A stretch of 64,000 nucleotides of DNA from assembly GCF_900100655.1 (NCBI RefSeq), contig NZ_FNCE01000001.1:310001-374000 (forward strand), in the 5' to 3' direction. A program made the translations under genes and the position numbers. Shown here piece after piece: positions 37,681 through 45,944 of the stretch. The notes under the pieces are model-generated. The model searched no databases and was not told the DNA's origin. It saw only the letters and a list, made by a program, of their open reading frames with translations. Origin of the DNA: Limimonas halophila. Its GTDB lineage: Bacteria > Pseudomonadota > Alphaproteobacteria > Kiloniellales > Rhodovibrionaceae. Position 1 is the first letter of the stretch. Every line of letters begins with the position of its first letter.

Positions 37681-39078
37681 ATGGCGCAGGGCCTGATCGC
37701 GTTCGTCTACCTCCTGGCCGCCGTCTGCTTCATCCTGGCGCTCAGGGGGCTGTCGCATCCCAAGACCAGCCGGCAGGGCAACCTCTTCGGCATGGCCGGC
37801 ATGGCGCTGGCGATTCTCGCCACGCTCGCCACGCCGGAGATCACGGGCTTCGTGCTGCCGCTGATCGCGATCGCCATCGGCGGGGCGGTCGGCGCGGCCG
37901 TGGCGTGGCGCATCGACATGACGCAGCTGCCGCAGCTCGTGGCGGCCTTCCACTCCCTGGTCGGGCTCGCGGCGGTGTTCGTCGCCCTGGCGGCCTTTTA
38001 CGCGCCGCAGAGCTACGGCATCGGGACGCCGGAGGCCATCCACGTCAGCTCCCGCATCGAGATGGCGATCGGCGCGGGCATCGGCGCCATCACCTTCACC
38101 GGCTCCATCATCGCCTTCACCAAGCTCGCCGGGATCGTGGGCGGCACGCCGCTGACCTTCCGCGGCCAGCACATGCTCAACCTGGGGCTGGGCATCGCCA
38201 CGGTGGCGCTGATCGCGGTGTTCGCCGCCGCGCAGCCGGCCTGGAGCCTGTGGCTGATCGTGCTTATCACGCTGGCGCTGGGCTTCCTGCTGATCCTGCC
38301 CATCGGCGGCGCCGACATGCCGGTCGTGGTGTCGATGCTGAACTCCTACTCCGGCTGGGCGGCCGCCGGGATCGGGTTCACGCTCACCAACAACCTGCTG
38401 ATCATCACGGGCGCGCTCGTCGGCTCCTCCGGTGCCATCCTCAGCTACATCATGTGCAAGGGGATGAACCGCTCCTTTATCAACGTGATCCTTGGCGGTT
38501 TCGGCGGCGAGAGCGCGGCCGCCGCCCAGGACACGGGCGAGAAGGCGGTCACGAGCGGCTCCGCCGACGACGCGGGCTTCATCCTGGGCAACGCGGGCTC
38601 GGTGGTGATCGTTCCGGGCTACGGCATGGCCGTCGGGCAGGCGCAGCACGCCCTACGGGAGATGGCGGACATCCTCAAGGCGCACGGGGTGAGCGTGCGC
38701 TACGCCATCCATCCGGTCGCCGGGCGCATGCCGGGACACATGAACGTGCTGCTGGCGGAGGCGAACGTCCCCTACGAGGACGTCTACGAGATGGAAGAGA
38801 TCAACCGCGACTTCCAGTCCACCGACGTCGCCTTCGTCATCGGCGCCAACGACATCACCAACCCGGCCGCGCAGGACGATCCGGCCTCGCCCATCTACGG
38901 CATGCCCATCCTGAACGTGGCCGACGCCAAGACGGTGCTGTTCGTGAAGCGCTCCCTGGCGCCGGGATACGCCGGCATCGACAACTCGCTCTTCTACAAG
39001 GACAACACGATGATGCTCTTCGGCGACGCCAAGCAGATGGTCGAAGGCATCGTGAAGGCGCTGGAAGAGCAGGGCTGA
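37681..39078 (+). CDS. pntB: NAD(P) transhydrogenase beta subunit PntB
   Basis: Protein of 465 residues: about nine membrane helices (residues 1-265) and the NADP(H)-binding domain III at the C-terminus. GYGMAVGQAQHAL is the NADP-binding fingerprint, followed by HPVAGRMPGHMNVLLAEA and FVIGANDITNPAA. It lies six bases after pntAB. The complete pntAA-pntAB-pntB operon is the only energy-transducing enzyme in this window. Confidence 0.97.
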   Translation: MAQGLIAFVYLLAAVCFILALRGLSHPKTSRQGNLFGMAGMALAILATLATPEITGFVLPLIAIAIGGAVGAAVAWRIDMTQLPQLVAAFHSLVGLAAVFVALAAFYAPQSYGIGTPEAIHVSSRIEMAIGAGIGAITFTGSIIAFTKLAGIVGGTPLTFRGQHMLNLGLGIATVALIAVFAAAQPAWSLWLIVLITLALGFLLILPIGGADMPVVVSMLNSYSGWAAAGIGFTLTNNLLIITGALVGSSGAILSYIMCKGMNRSFINVILGGFGGESAAAAQDTGEKAVTSGSADDAGFILGNAGSVVIVPGYGMAVGQAQHALREMADILKAHGVSVRYAIHPVAGRMPGHMNVLLAEANVPYEDVYEMEEINRDFQSTDVAFVIGANDITNPAAQDDPASPIYGMPILNVADAKTVLFVKRSLAPGYAGIDNSLFYKDNTMMLFGDAKQMVEGIVKALEEQG

Positions 39079-39172
39079 TCCGCCGGCTTTGTCGACGCCG
39101 CGGGTCAAGCGGCCTGCCGCGGATACCACAAACGGGTTGCATGTCGCATCCGCGGCGCCTACAGACGATGGC

Positions 39173-39997
39173 ATGTTGCGATGTACACGCCTCGCCCGGC
39201 GTGGCGCTCTCCTCGGATCGGCGCTGCTCGGGCTGGGGCTGACCGCCGCCGCCCAGCCCGTCCCGGCGCAATCCGGGCCACCCGACGCCCGCCCGGACGT
39301 TACGGTGGCCACGCTCACTTGGCCGCCCTACACCAAGCGCTCCCTGCCAAAGGGTGGGGCGGTCACGGCGGTGGTGCGCGCTGCCTTCGATGCCGTCGGG
39401 CGTGACGTGCGGGTCCGCTACCGCCCGTGGAACCGGGCCATCGCGCTGGCCAAGGCGGAGAGCACCGGCGTCGTCGCCTACTATCCCGGCTACCACTGCA
39501 ATCACCGCCCGGACGCCGGCTTCCTGCGGTCCTACGTGATCGGGATGCGGCCGCTGGGCCTGGCGAAACGCGCGAACGCGGCGTTCAGTTGGACGAGTCT
39601 GGCGGATTTGGAAGGGTTCCGCATCGGGACGGTCGTGGGCTACGCCAACACGCGCACCTTCGACCGCAAGGTTGCCGCCGAGGAACTGTGGACGATCGAA
39701 TCCCACTCGGATCGGCGGAACCTGCACAAGCTGATCGAAGGGCGGCTCGATTACGCCGTTATCGACAAGCACGTCATGACGTATTTGCTGAACACCGACC
39801 CCGAGCTGCGCCCGCACCGCGACGAGGTGGTGATGGACGACACCCTGCTCGGGCGCATGCCGCTCTTCGTGTGCTTCCGCAACAGCCCGCGCGGCAAGGC
39901 GCTGCGCTCGGCCTTCAACGACGGCCTGACGCAGGTGCCCTACAAGGACATCATGGCAGGCCGCATCGCGCGCCTGAGCGCCAAGGGAGCGGAATAG
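39173..39997 (+). CDS. orphan family 3 periplasmic solute-binding protein
   Basis: Protein of 274 residues with a signal peptide (RRGALLGSALLGLGLTAAA) and an SBP_bac_3-type fold (VATLTWPPYTKRSLPKGG, PWNRAIALAKA, IGTVVGYANTRTFDR, LIEGRLDYAVIDKHVMTYL). No permease or ATPase gene adjoins it; such orphan polar-amino-acid-like binding proteins often act in sensing or unknown roles. The ATG at 39173 places the signal peptide correctly; ribosome-site support is poor. It follows the pnt operon by 94 bases. Confidence 0.83.
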   Translation: MLRCTRLARRGALLGSALLGLGLTAAAQPVPAQSGPPDARPDVTVATLTWPPYTKRSLPKGGAVTAVVRAAFDAVGRDVRVRYRPWNRAIALAKAESTGVVAYYPGYHCNHRPDAGFLRSYVIGMRPLGLAKRANAAFSWTSLADLEGFRIGTVVGYANTRTFDRKVAAEELWTIESHSDRRNLHKLIEGRLDYAVIDKHVMTYLLNTDPELRPHRDEVVMDDTLLGRMPLFVCFRNSPRGKALRSAFNDGLTQVPYKDIMAGRIARLSAKGAE

Positions 39998-40138
39998 CGG
40001 GGCAGGCCCCTCCCGCCCTGAGGTATGGTCGTCCGATCGCTTGTGCGGCCGGGACCGCCGGTGTTCACCTGCCCGAAACACGATACGGGGCGGCCACAGG
40101 ACCACCCCGTTTCATGACCGCCGTGTATCGCCGACGGT

Positions 40139-40342
40139 TTAGAAGCCCTCGCGCTCGCGGCGCTTGCGCTCCAGCTTGCGCAGGCGGCGCACCGCCTCGG
40201 CGCGCTCGCGCGCCCGGCGCTCCGAAGGCTTCTCGTAGTGCCGCCGGAGCTTCATCTCGCGGAAGACACCCTCGCGCTGCATCTTCTTCTTCAGCGCGCG
40301 CAGGGCCTGGTCGACGTTGTTGTCACGGACATGGACTTGCAC
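40139..40342 (-). CDS. rpsU: 30S ribosomal protein S21 (GTG start)
   Basis: S21 of 67 residues: [20 protein letters not shown], the [18 protein letters not shown] segment and a very basic tail. S21 joins the small subunit near the anti-Shine-Dalgarno and affects initiation. The family starts at the residue before Gln, which here is a GTG at 40340-40342, with AAAGGAG upstream; an ATG 14 codons earlier would add a non-family extension. The GTG start and a long spacer to the ribosome site could tune its expression. Confidence 0.9.
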   Translation of the reverse strand: MQVHVRDNNVDQALRALKKKMQREGVFREMKLRRHYEKPSERRARERAEAVRRLRKLERKRREREGF

Positions 40343-40578
40343 GACGGACTCACGCTCCTTTCCCGTTTGCTGACGCAGCCACACAACAGAAAACGCGACC
40401 GAGCGGCCCCATCCAGGGCCGGCCGGCCGGCTCGTTCCGATCAGGCTGCGGCATCAAGCCGCCATCGGTCATATAACGTGTTCACCGCGGCGTGTGAAGA
40501 CGCGATCGCGCCCGCCTTGTCCGGTCGGGGCGCCCGCGCCATAGTCCCGCGCGTCATCGGCTCGGGAGCGGCAGTCCC

Positions 40579-41100
40579 ATGGCCATTCGCAAAGTCGCCC
40601 GCATGGGCCATCCCGTGCTGCGCACGCCCGCCGCGCCGGTGGGGCTGCCGGTCGATGCGCGCGTGCGTGAGTTGGCGGCGGACATGCTGGCCACGATGCG
40701 GGATGAGGGCGGTGTCGGCCTTGCCGGCCCGCAGATCCACGAGTCGCTGCGCATGATCGTGTTCCATGCGCCCGCGCCGGCGAATGCGCCGCTGGAAGAG
40801 CACGCGCCCGAGACGATCCTGCTCAACCCGGACTGGGAGCCCCTCGACGACACCGTCGATGAGGGGCGCGAGGGCTGCCTCTCCATTCCGGGCCTCGTCG
40901 GCGAAGTGCCGCGCTGGTACCGCATCCGCTACTGGGGCTGGGACCTCGAAGGCCAGCCCCTGAGCCGCGAGGCCGTGGGCTTTCACGCCCGCGTGGTGCA
41001 GCACGAATGCGACCACCTGGACGGCATCCTCTACCTCGACCGCATGCCCGAGCTGACGTCGCTCGCCTTCACCACTGAACTCGGTCGCGAGACGCCATGA
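40579..41100 (+). CDS. def: peptide deformylase
   Basis: Metal-dependent enzyme of 173 residues removing the N-formyl group of nascent proteins. The three motifs are GVGLAGPQ (usually GxGLAAPQ, one Ala to Gly change), EGCLSIPG with the metal-binding Cys, and QHECDHLDG with two His ligands and the catalytic Glu. All catalytic residues are kept. It lacks the long C-terminal extension of type 1 enzymes; it may be a second deformylase since genomes often carry one near fmt. It overlaps the COQ9 gene by four bases (ATGA). Confidence 0.92.
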   Translation: MAIRKVARMGHPVLRTPAAPVGLPVDARVRELAADMLATMRDEGGVGLAGPQIHESLRMIVFHAPAPANAPLEEHAPETILLNPDWEPLDDTVDEGREGCLSIPGLVGEVPRWYRIRYWGWDLEGQPLSREAVGFHARVVQHECDHLDGILYLDRMPELTSLAFTTELGRETP

Positions 41101-41789
41101 CGGCACCCGATTCCCCAAGCGAAATCCGCCGCACCATCCGCGAGGCCATGCTCGGCCACGTGCCCTTCGACGGCTGGTCGTGGGATGCCTTCAAGCTCGC
41201 CGTGGAGGACACGGGCGTGGACCCGGTGCTCGCGCGCGACGCTTTCCCGAACGGGCCGGCCGACGTCCTGGCGGCCACGGCGGCCGAGGCCGATGCCGCC
41301 ATGCTCTCGGCGATGGAGCGTCACGGCGGCGACGGCGATCCGGCCGAGCGGCTCGCGGAGGCCATTCGCATCCGCCTGGAATACAACGCCGGCCACGAGG
41401 ACGCCGTGCGGCGCGGCCTCGCCTTCCTGGCGATGCCGGGCAACACGCGCTCGGCGTGGCGGCTGCTGATGCGAACCGTGGACGCCGTCCGCACGGCCGC
41501 GGGTGACACCGCCACGGGGCTGCGCGGCATGGCGCGGCGCAACGCGCTCGCCAGCGTCTATTCGGCGACACTGCTGGTGTGGCTGGAGGATGCCTCCGAG
41601 GGGCGGGAGGTCACCTGGGATTTCCTGCACCGCCGGCTGCGACCGCTGACGGGCGCGGGCAGCCTCGCCGACCGAGGCCTGGCGCGCGCCAGCGAACTGC
41701 CGCGCCGCCTGCGCGAGGCGGCGCCCGCCGCCCTGCCGCTGCCGGGCGGCCCGGCGCCGGAGGCGGACGCCGATCCCCTCGATTCCTGA
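41097..41789 (+). CDS. COQ9 family protein
   Basis: Protein of 230 residues matching the alphaproteobacterial COQ9 family, ubiquinone-biosynthesis auxiliary proteins with a TetR-like helical fold that bind isoprenoid lipids in the mitochondrial homologue. The domain covers about residues 10-190 (WSWDAFKLAVEDTGV, VWLEDASEG..VTWDFLHRRL). A Pro/Ala-rich tail follows. Translationally coupled to def. Its stop lies directly against the convergent purK stop without spacer. Confidence 0.88.
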   Translation: MTAPDSPSEIRRTIREAMLGHVPFDGWSWDAFKLAVEDTGVDPVLARDAFPNGPADVLAATAAEADAAMLSAMERHGGDGDPAERLAEAIRIRLEYNAGHEDAVRRGLAFLAMPGNTRSAWRLLMRTVDAVRTAAGDTATGLRGMARRNALASVYSATLLVWLEDASEGREVTWDFLHRRLRPLTGAGSLADRGLARASELPRRLREAAPAALPLPGGPAPEADADPLDS

Positions 41790-42902
41790 TTACAGTTCGC
41801 CGCCGTGCGCGCCCTTGGGGGCAAGCCGGGTGACGTGCCCCATTTTGCGGCCGGGCCGGACCTCGGCCTTGCCGTAGAGGTGCAGGCGCGCGTTGGGCTC
41901 GTGCACGATCTCGCGCCAGCGGTCGGCGTCGTGGCCCAGCAGGTTGTCCATCACCGCGTCGGAATGGCGCTGCGCCGGGGCGAGGGGAAGGCCCGTCACC
42001 GCGCGCACGTGCTGTTCGAACTGCGAGGCCGGGCAGGCGTCCAGCGTCCAGTGGCCGGAGTTGTGCGGGCGCGGCGCCAGCTCGTTCACCAGCACCTCGC
42101 CGTCCTTGGTGACGAACATCTCCACGCCCATGACGCCGACGAGGTCCAGGCCCACGGCAATGCGGCGGGCGATGGCGTCGGCGCGCTCGGCCACTGCCGG
42201 GCCGACGGGCGCGGGCGCCACGGTGCGCGCGAGGACATGGCCGGGATGGCGGTTCTCCACCGGCACATAGGCCGCGGTCGTGCCGTCGACGCCGCGCGCC
42301 ACGACGACCGAAACCTCCAGCGCGAAATCGACCATGCCTTCCAGCACGCCCTCGGGCTCGGGGGCGGTGCCCGACATGGCTTCCCACGCGGCCGCGGTGT
42401 CCGTGCCCGCCTCGATGGCGACCTGGCCCTTGCCGTCGTAGCCCATGCGCGCGGCCTTCAGCACCGCCGGGCGGCCGATGGCGTCGAGCGCGGAGATCAG
42501 GTCGTCCGCCCCGTGCACCGCGGCGTAGGGCGCGGTCGGAACGCCCAGTTCGTGCAGCGTGTCCTTTTCCCGCCGGCGGTGCTGGCACGCCGCCAGGATG
42601 CCGGGGCGCGGGCGCAGCAGGGCGCCCTGGTTCTCCAGCGTCTCCGCCGTGGCGGCCGGGACGTTCTCGAACTCGCAGGTGACGACGTCGACGTCGGCGG
42701 CGAAGGAGGTCAGCGCGCCCGCGTCGTCGTAGGGCGCGACCGTGGTGCGCGGCGCGACGTGGCTGGCCGGGCTGTCGGCCTGGGGCGCGTAGACGTGCAC
42801 GCGGTAGCCGAGCTGCGCGGCCGCCATCGCGGACATGCGGCCCAGCTGGCCGCCGCCCAGGATGCCGATCGTGGAGCCTGGCGGAAGCGGATCGCTGCTC
42901 AT
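41790..42902 (-). CDS. purK: N5-carboxyaminoimidazole ribonucleotide synthase PurK
   Basis: ATP-grasp enzyme of 370 residues of purine synthesis, converting AIR, ATP and bicarbonate to N5-CAIR. Begins with IGILGGGQLGRM, then KAARMGYDGKGQV in the ATP-grasp region, VEMFVTKDGEVLVNELAPRPHNSGHWT with metal-ligand Glu and Asn, and QFEQHVRAV. The ATG at 42902 lies five bases after the purE stop, so the frame's upstream extension, which runs through purE, is rejected. Confidence 0.96.
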   Translation of the reverse strand: MSSDPLPPGSTIGILGGGQLGRMSAMAAAQLGYRVHVYAPQADSPASHVAPRTTVAPYDDAGALTSFAADVDVVTCEFENVPAATAETLENQGALLRPRPGILAACQHRRREKDTLHELGVPTAPYAAVHGADDLISALDAIGRPAVLKAARMGYDGKGQVAIEAGTDTAAAWEAMSGTAPEPEGVLEGMVDFALEVSVVVARGVDGTTAAYVPVENRHPGHVLARTVAPAPVGPAVAERADAIARRIAVGLDLVGVMGVEMFVTKDGEVLVNELAPRPHNSGHWTLDACPASQFEQHVRAVTGLPLAPAQRHSDAVMDNLLGHDADRWREIVHEPNARLHLYGKAEVRPGRKMGHVTRLAPKGAHGGEL

Positions 42903-42907
42903 CGGGC

Positions 42908-43405
42908 TCAGCCCTCGTCCTCGGGAACCTCGGCGACGCCGTCCGTTTGCCGCTGGCGGTGGGCGTCCACGGCCCGGCGCACCGCGTCGTCCTGCAGGGC
43001 GACCACCTGCGCCGCCAGCAACGCGGCGTTCTTGGCGCCGGAGCGGCCGATGGCGAGCGTGCCCACGGGCACCCCGCCGGGCATCTGGACGATCGACAGC
43101 AAGCTGTCCATGCCCTGAAGCGCCTTGCTCTCCACGGGCACGCCGAACACCGGCAGCGTCGTCATCGAGGCCACCATGCCCGGGAGGTGGGCGGCGCCGC
43201 CCGCACCGGCGATGATGACCTGTAGGCCGCGCTCGCGCGCGGTGTGCGCGTAGTCGCGCATCCGATCGGGCGTGCGGTGGGCGGAGACGATGCGCGTTTC
43301 GTGCGCGACGCCCAGCTCGTCCAGCAGCTCCGCCCCGTGGCGGAGCGTAGCCCAATCGCTCTGGCTGCCCATGATGATCCCGACCGCCGGCGCTGTGCCC
43401 GTCAT
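42908..43405 (-). CDS. purE: N5-carboxyaminoimidazole ribonucleotide mutase PurE
   Basis: Class I PurE of 165 residues converting N5-CAIR to [19 protein letters not shown], the SAHRTPDRM catalytic His motif, [15 protein letters not shown] and [24 protein letters not shown]-type segments (positions within 75-113) identify it. It is the first gene of the purE-purK operon. Confidence 0.97.
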   Translation of the reverse strand: MTGTAPAVGIIMGSQSDWATLRHGAELLDELGVAHETRIVSAHRTPDRMRDYAHTARERGLQVIIAGAGGAAHLPGMVASMTTLPVFGVPVESKALQGMDSLLSIVQMPGGVPVGTLAIGRSGAKNAALLAAQVVALQDDAVRRAVDAHRQRQTDGVAEVPEDEG

Positions 43406-43514
43406 GCGCGCCCCTTTCGTCGTCCCGTTGGTGGGCGATTGATGCCGTGATGGCGGAGGGCGCGCATTTTGGCGAAGGGGCGCGCGGCGGACAAGCCGGC
43501 GACCCCGTCGCCGG

Positions 43515-43721
43515 TCAGGCGATGATGTCGGGCAGCAGGTCGCTTTGCAGCTTTTCGATGCGGTCCTTGAGCTGCAGCTTGCGCTTTTTCAGCCGCCGCA
43601 GCTGAAGCTGGTCGACGGGATTGGTCTCCGACAGCCGGGCGATGGCGTCGTCCAGGTCGCGGTGTTCGGACTTCAGGGCTTCGAGCTGTTCGCGCAGGGC
43701 CTGCTGATCGCCGTCGGTCAT
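43515..43721 (-). CDS. DUF465 (YdcH-like) protein A
   Basis: Small coiled-coil protein of 68 residues of the DUF465 family, with heptad-like [20 protein letters not shown] followed by [15 protein letters not shown]. Function unknown; possibly structural. It lies 109 bases downstream direction-wise beside purE on the minus strand and is divergent from a second DUF465 gene. Confidence 0.9.
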   Translation of the reverse strand: MTDGDQQALREQLEALKSEHRDLDDAIARLSETNPVDQLQLRRLKKRKLQLKDRIEKLQSDLLPDIIA

Positions 43722-43916
43722 GGCCGCGTCTCTCTTCCGGCGCAGGGGGCCAATGGCCGAATTTTACGTCACACGGCGGCGCAATGGAATCGGCGCCCCG
43801 CCGAGCAGCGTGCCTGCGTGCGTGTGCAGTACCAACACCGATGCGCGGGGACTTCTTGGCAACCGCCGCCCTCTGGGCGTACGCTTTTGGTGTTGGCGAT
43901 GACAAGGGAGGTTGCC

Positions 43917-44096
43917 ATGGCCCTTGAAGACCGCATCCGGGCGCTCCGCGAGCGCCACAGCAGCCTGGAAGCCCAGATCCAGCAGGAAACGAACCGTCCG
44001 ATCCCCGACGACTCCCGCATCGCCTCGCTCAAACGCCAGAAGCTCCGCATCAAGGACGAGATCCAGCGGATGCAGCACGAGTTGGAACCCGGCTGA
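43917..44096 (+). CDS. DUF465 (YdcH-like) protein B
   Basis: Small coiled-coil protein of 59 residues (MALEDRIRALRERHSSLEAQ, then SLKRQKLRIKDEIQRM), paralogous to the divergent gene at 43515-43721 with the same R/K-L-x-I/L-KDxI core. AAGGGAGGTTGCC precedes the ATG at 43917. Its stop codon lies in the loop of an intrinsic terminator. A divergent DUF465 pair is common in alphaproteobacteria. Confidence 0.88.
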   Translation: MALEDRIRALRERHSSLEAQIQQETNRPIPDDSRIASLKRQKLRIKDEIQRMQHELEPG

Positions 44097-44111
44097 TCGC
44101 CGGGATTTTTT
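44088..44111 (+). terminator. intrinsic terminator overlapping the DUF465 B stop
   Basis: CCCGGC (44088-44093) pairs with GCCGGG (44099-44104) around a five-base loop that contains the TGA stop, followed by A and six T. The stop codon inside the hairpin means ribosomes would touch the terminator as it forms. Confidence 0.85.
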
Positions 44112-44291
44112 GTGTCGGGGCGTCGGCCCGGCGCCCCGACCCCTTCGGTCCCGCCGGACGCCGGCAGCTCGTTGCCGCTGGCGGTTGCGCGGGCCCCCGC
44201 CCCCGAAGAGGCGATCCGGACGGCCGGCGCGGCGCTGGCGGCCTTGCCACGCCCGCGGTCCGGCGCCGGTCCACCGCAGCGAGCGATCCCG

Positions 44292-44840
44292 ATGCTGAAG
44301 ACCCGCGAGATCGTCGAACTGCGCACCGCCGGCGGCAACGGCGACGAGGTCGTGCCCGCCTACGTCGTTCATCCCAACGCGCCGGGCGTAAAGATCTTCG
44401 GCCATGCCGGCCTGTCGGTGGTGCAGGAATACGACGTCCAGCCGTCGAGGACACCGCGCGAGCCCTTCATCCCCATGCGCCTGCGGCTGCCGCACGGTGT
44501 GTGGAAGGAACCCAGCGGCGCCTACGTCTTCTTCTCGCGCGATCGCTGCCCGCTGTGGCGCGTGGACGGCCAGGGCGGCGCGGAGATGCTGGAACCCTGG
44601 CAGCACATCCAGTCCGAGGGCGAGTCCATGCTCTGGGACGATTCCAACCCGCCCTGGCGCAATCCCAGCCTCCAGAAGAAGCTGGAGAAGACGCTGATGG
44701 ACAAGGGCTTGGTGTCCATGCCGGCCCTGGCGGGGGCGCTGGACATCTTCTTCCGCCACAACTGCGAGGATGTGCGCGAAGCCGTGCGCCACCTGGTCCC
44801 CGCGGACGCGGACAACGTCGCCGCCGATCTGGCCGCCTGA
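44292..44840 (+). CDS. conserved-looking hypothetical protein
   Basis: Protein of 182 residues that I do not recognise. It begins MLKTREIVELRTAGGNGDEV and contains no membrane segment, signal peptide or cysteine-rich site apart from single Cys residues; it has many Trp (PLWRV, EPWQHI, NPPWRNP) and a C-terminal helical part (DIFFRHNCEDVREAVRHL). Composition and third-position GC agree with a real gene. The frame runs 60 codons further upstream but that stretch is Pro/Ala/Arg-rich and starts right after a terminator, so the ATG at 44292 is chosen. Confidence 0.7.
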   Translation: MLKTREIVELRTAGGNGDEVVPAYVVHPNAPGVKIFGHAGLSVVQEYDVQPSRTPREPFIPMRLRLPHGVWKEPSGAYVFFSRDRCPLWRVDGQGGAEMLEPWQHIQSEGESMLWDDSNPPWRNPSLQKKLEKTLMDKGLVSMPALAGALDIFFRHNCEDVREAVRHLVPADADNVAADLAA

Positions 44841-44921
44841 GCCGCCCCACGCGTGTTGTGACACGACCGCCGCGCGCCGCTATGATCCTGGCGCGGTACG
44901 CAATCGGAACCGGCGGTCGGC

Positions 44922-45944
44922 ATGTCCGCACCCATCGTCCACATCGGCTATCACAAGACGGCGACGACGTGGTTGCAGACCCACTTCTTCCCGGCGGTGC
45001 GCAATTACCGCCACGCGGGCAAGGCGGCGCTGGAATCTGCGATCCTGAACGAACACGCGCTCGCATACGACCCGGCGGACGCCCGCGCGCGGCTGCTGCG
45101 GGGCGGGACCGACCCGGTACAGGGCGGGACAACGCCGGCGAACGTCATCCTCAGCCACGAGGCGTTTTCCGGCACGCCCCATCTGGGTGGGTTTCAGGGC
45201 TTCTATTCGACCGGAATGGCCGAACGCTTGCGCGCCACGCTGCCGGATGCGCGCATCGTCGTGGTGCTTCGCAATCAGCTCGAAAGCATTCCCGCGACCT
45301 ATAAGCAGTACGTGCGGGTGGGCGGTACCCACGGCATCGAGCGCTACCTGTACGGGCCGAACCTGCACGGCATGGCGATCGACAAGCCGCGCAAGATGCC
45401 CGGCTTCTCGTTCGAACATTTCAATTATGACCGGCTGATCGGCTTCTACGAGGAGCTTTTCGGGCACGACCGCGTGTTCGTTTTCCTCTACGAAGCCTTC
45501 AAGGCCGACCCGCGCGCTTTCCTGCGGGACATGGCCGAGCGCCTGGGGTTGGACGTGGACGTCGACGCGCTTCCCGACACCGCCGAGAACGTGGCGCTGG
45601 GCCGCGCCACCCTGACGCTGACCCGGCTGCTGAACCACTTCACCGCGCGCAACATCCCCGACAAGCGGTGCGTCCTGAACGTCATCCCGTCGCACATCGT
45701 CATCCGGCGGCTGCTCGACCCGATCAACCGCACGCCGCTCGGGGGGCGGCGTGTCCTCGCGCGCGATCTTTTGACGGCCGCCACGCGGCAGCGGATCGAG
45801 CAGCACTATGCGCCGGGCAACGCGCGCCTGGCCGCGCGCCACGGCCTGCCGCTCGGGGCCTACGGCTATCCCGTTGCCGATCAGCCGGCCGCCGACGGCC
45901 CCGCGCACGCCGGTCAGACCGTCCCCGCCGCCGTTTCCGTCTGA
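44922..45944 (+). CDS. sulfotransferase-like protein
   Basis: Protein of 340 residues with the N-terminal 5'-phosphosulfate-binding loop HIGYHKTATTWLQ and the 3'-phosphate region IVVVLRNQLESIPATYKQY, both hallmarks of PAPS-dependent sulfotransferases. FVFLYEAFKADPRAFLRDM and a helical C-terminus complete the fold. Acceptor unknown; surface polysaccharides are usual targets. Its last 31 bases overlap the end of the convergent ABC-transporter gene. Confidence 0.85.
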   Translation: MSAPIVHIGYHKTATTWLQTHFFPAVRNYRHAGKAALESAILNEHALAYDPADARARLLRGGTDPVQGGTTPANVILSHEAFSGTPHLGGFQGFYSTGMAERLRATLPDARIVVVLRNQLESIPATYKQYVRVGGTHGIERYLYGPNLHGMAIDKPRKMPGFSFEHFNYDRLIGFYEELFGHDRVFVFLYEAFKADPRAFLRDMAERLGLDVDVDALPDTAENVALGRATLTLTRLLNHFTARNIPDKRCVLNVIPSHIVIRRLLDPINRTPLGGRRVLARDLLTAATRQRIEQHYAPGNARLAARHGLPLGAYGYPVADQPAADGPAHAGQTVPAAVSV

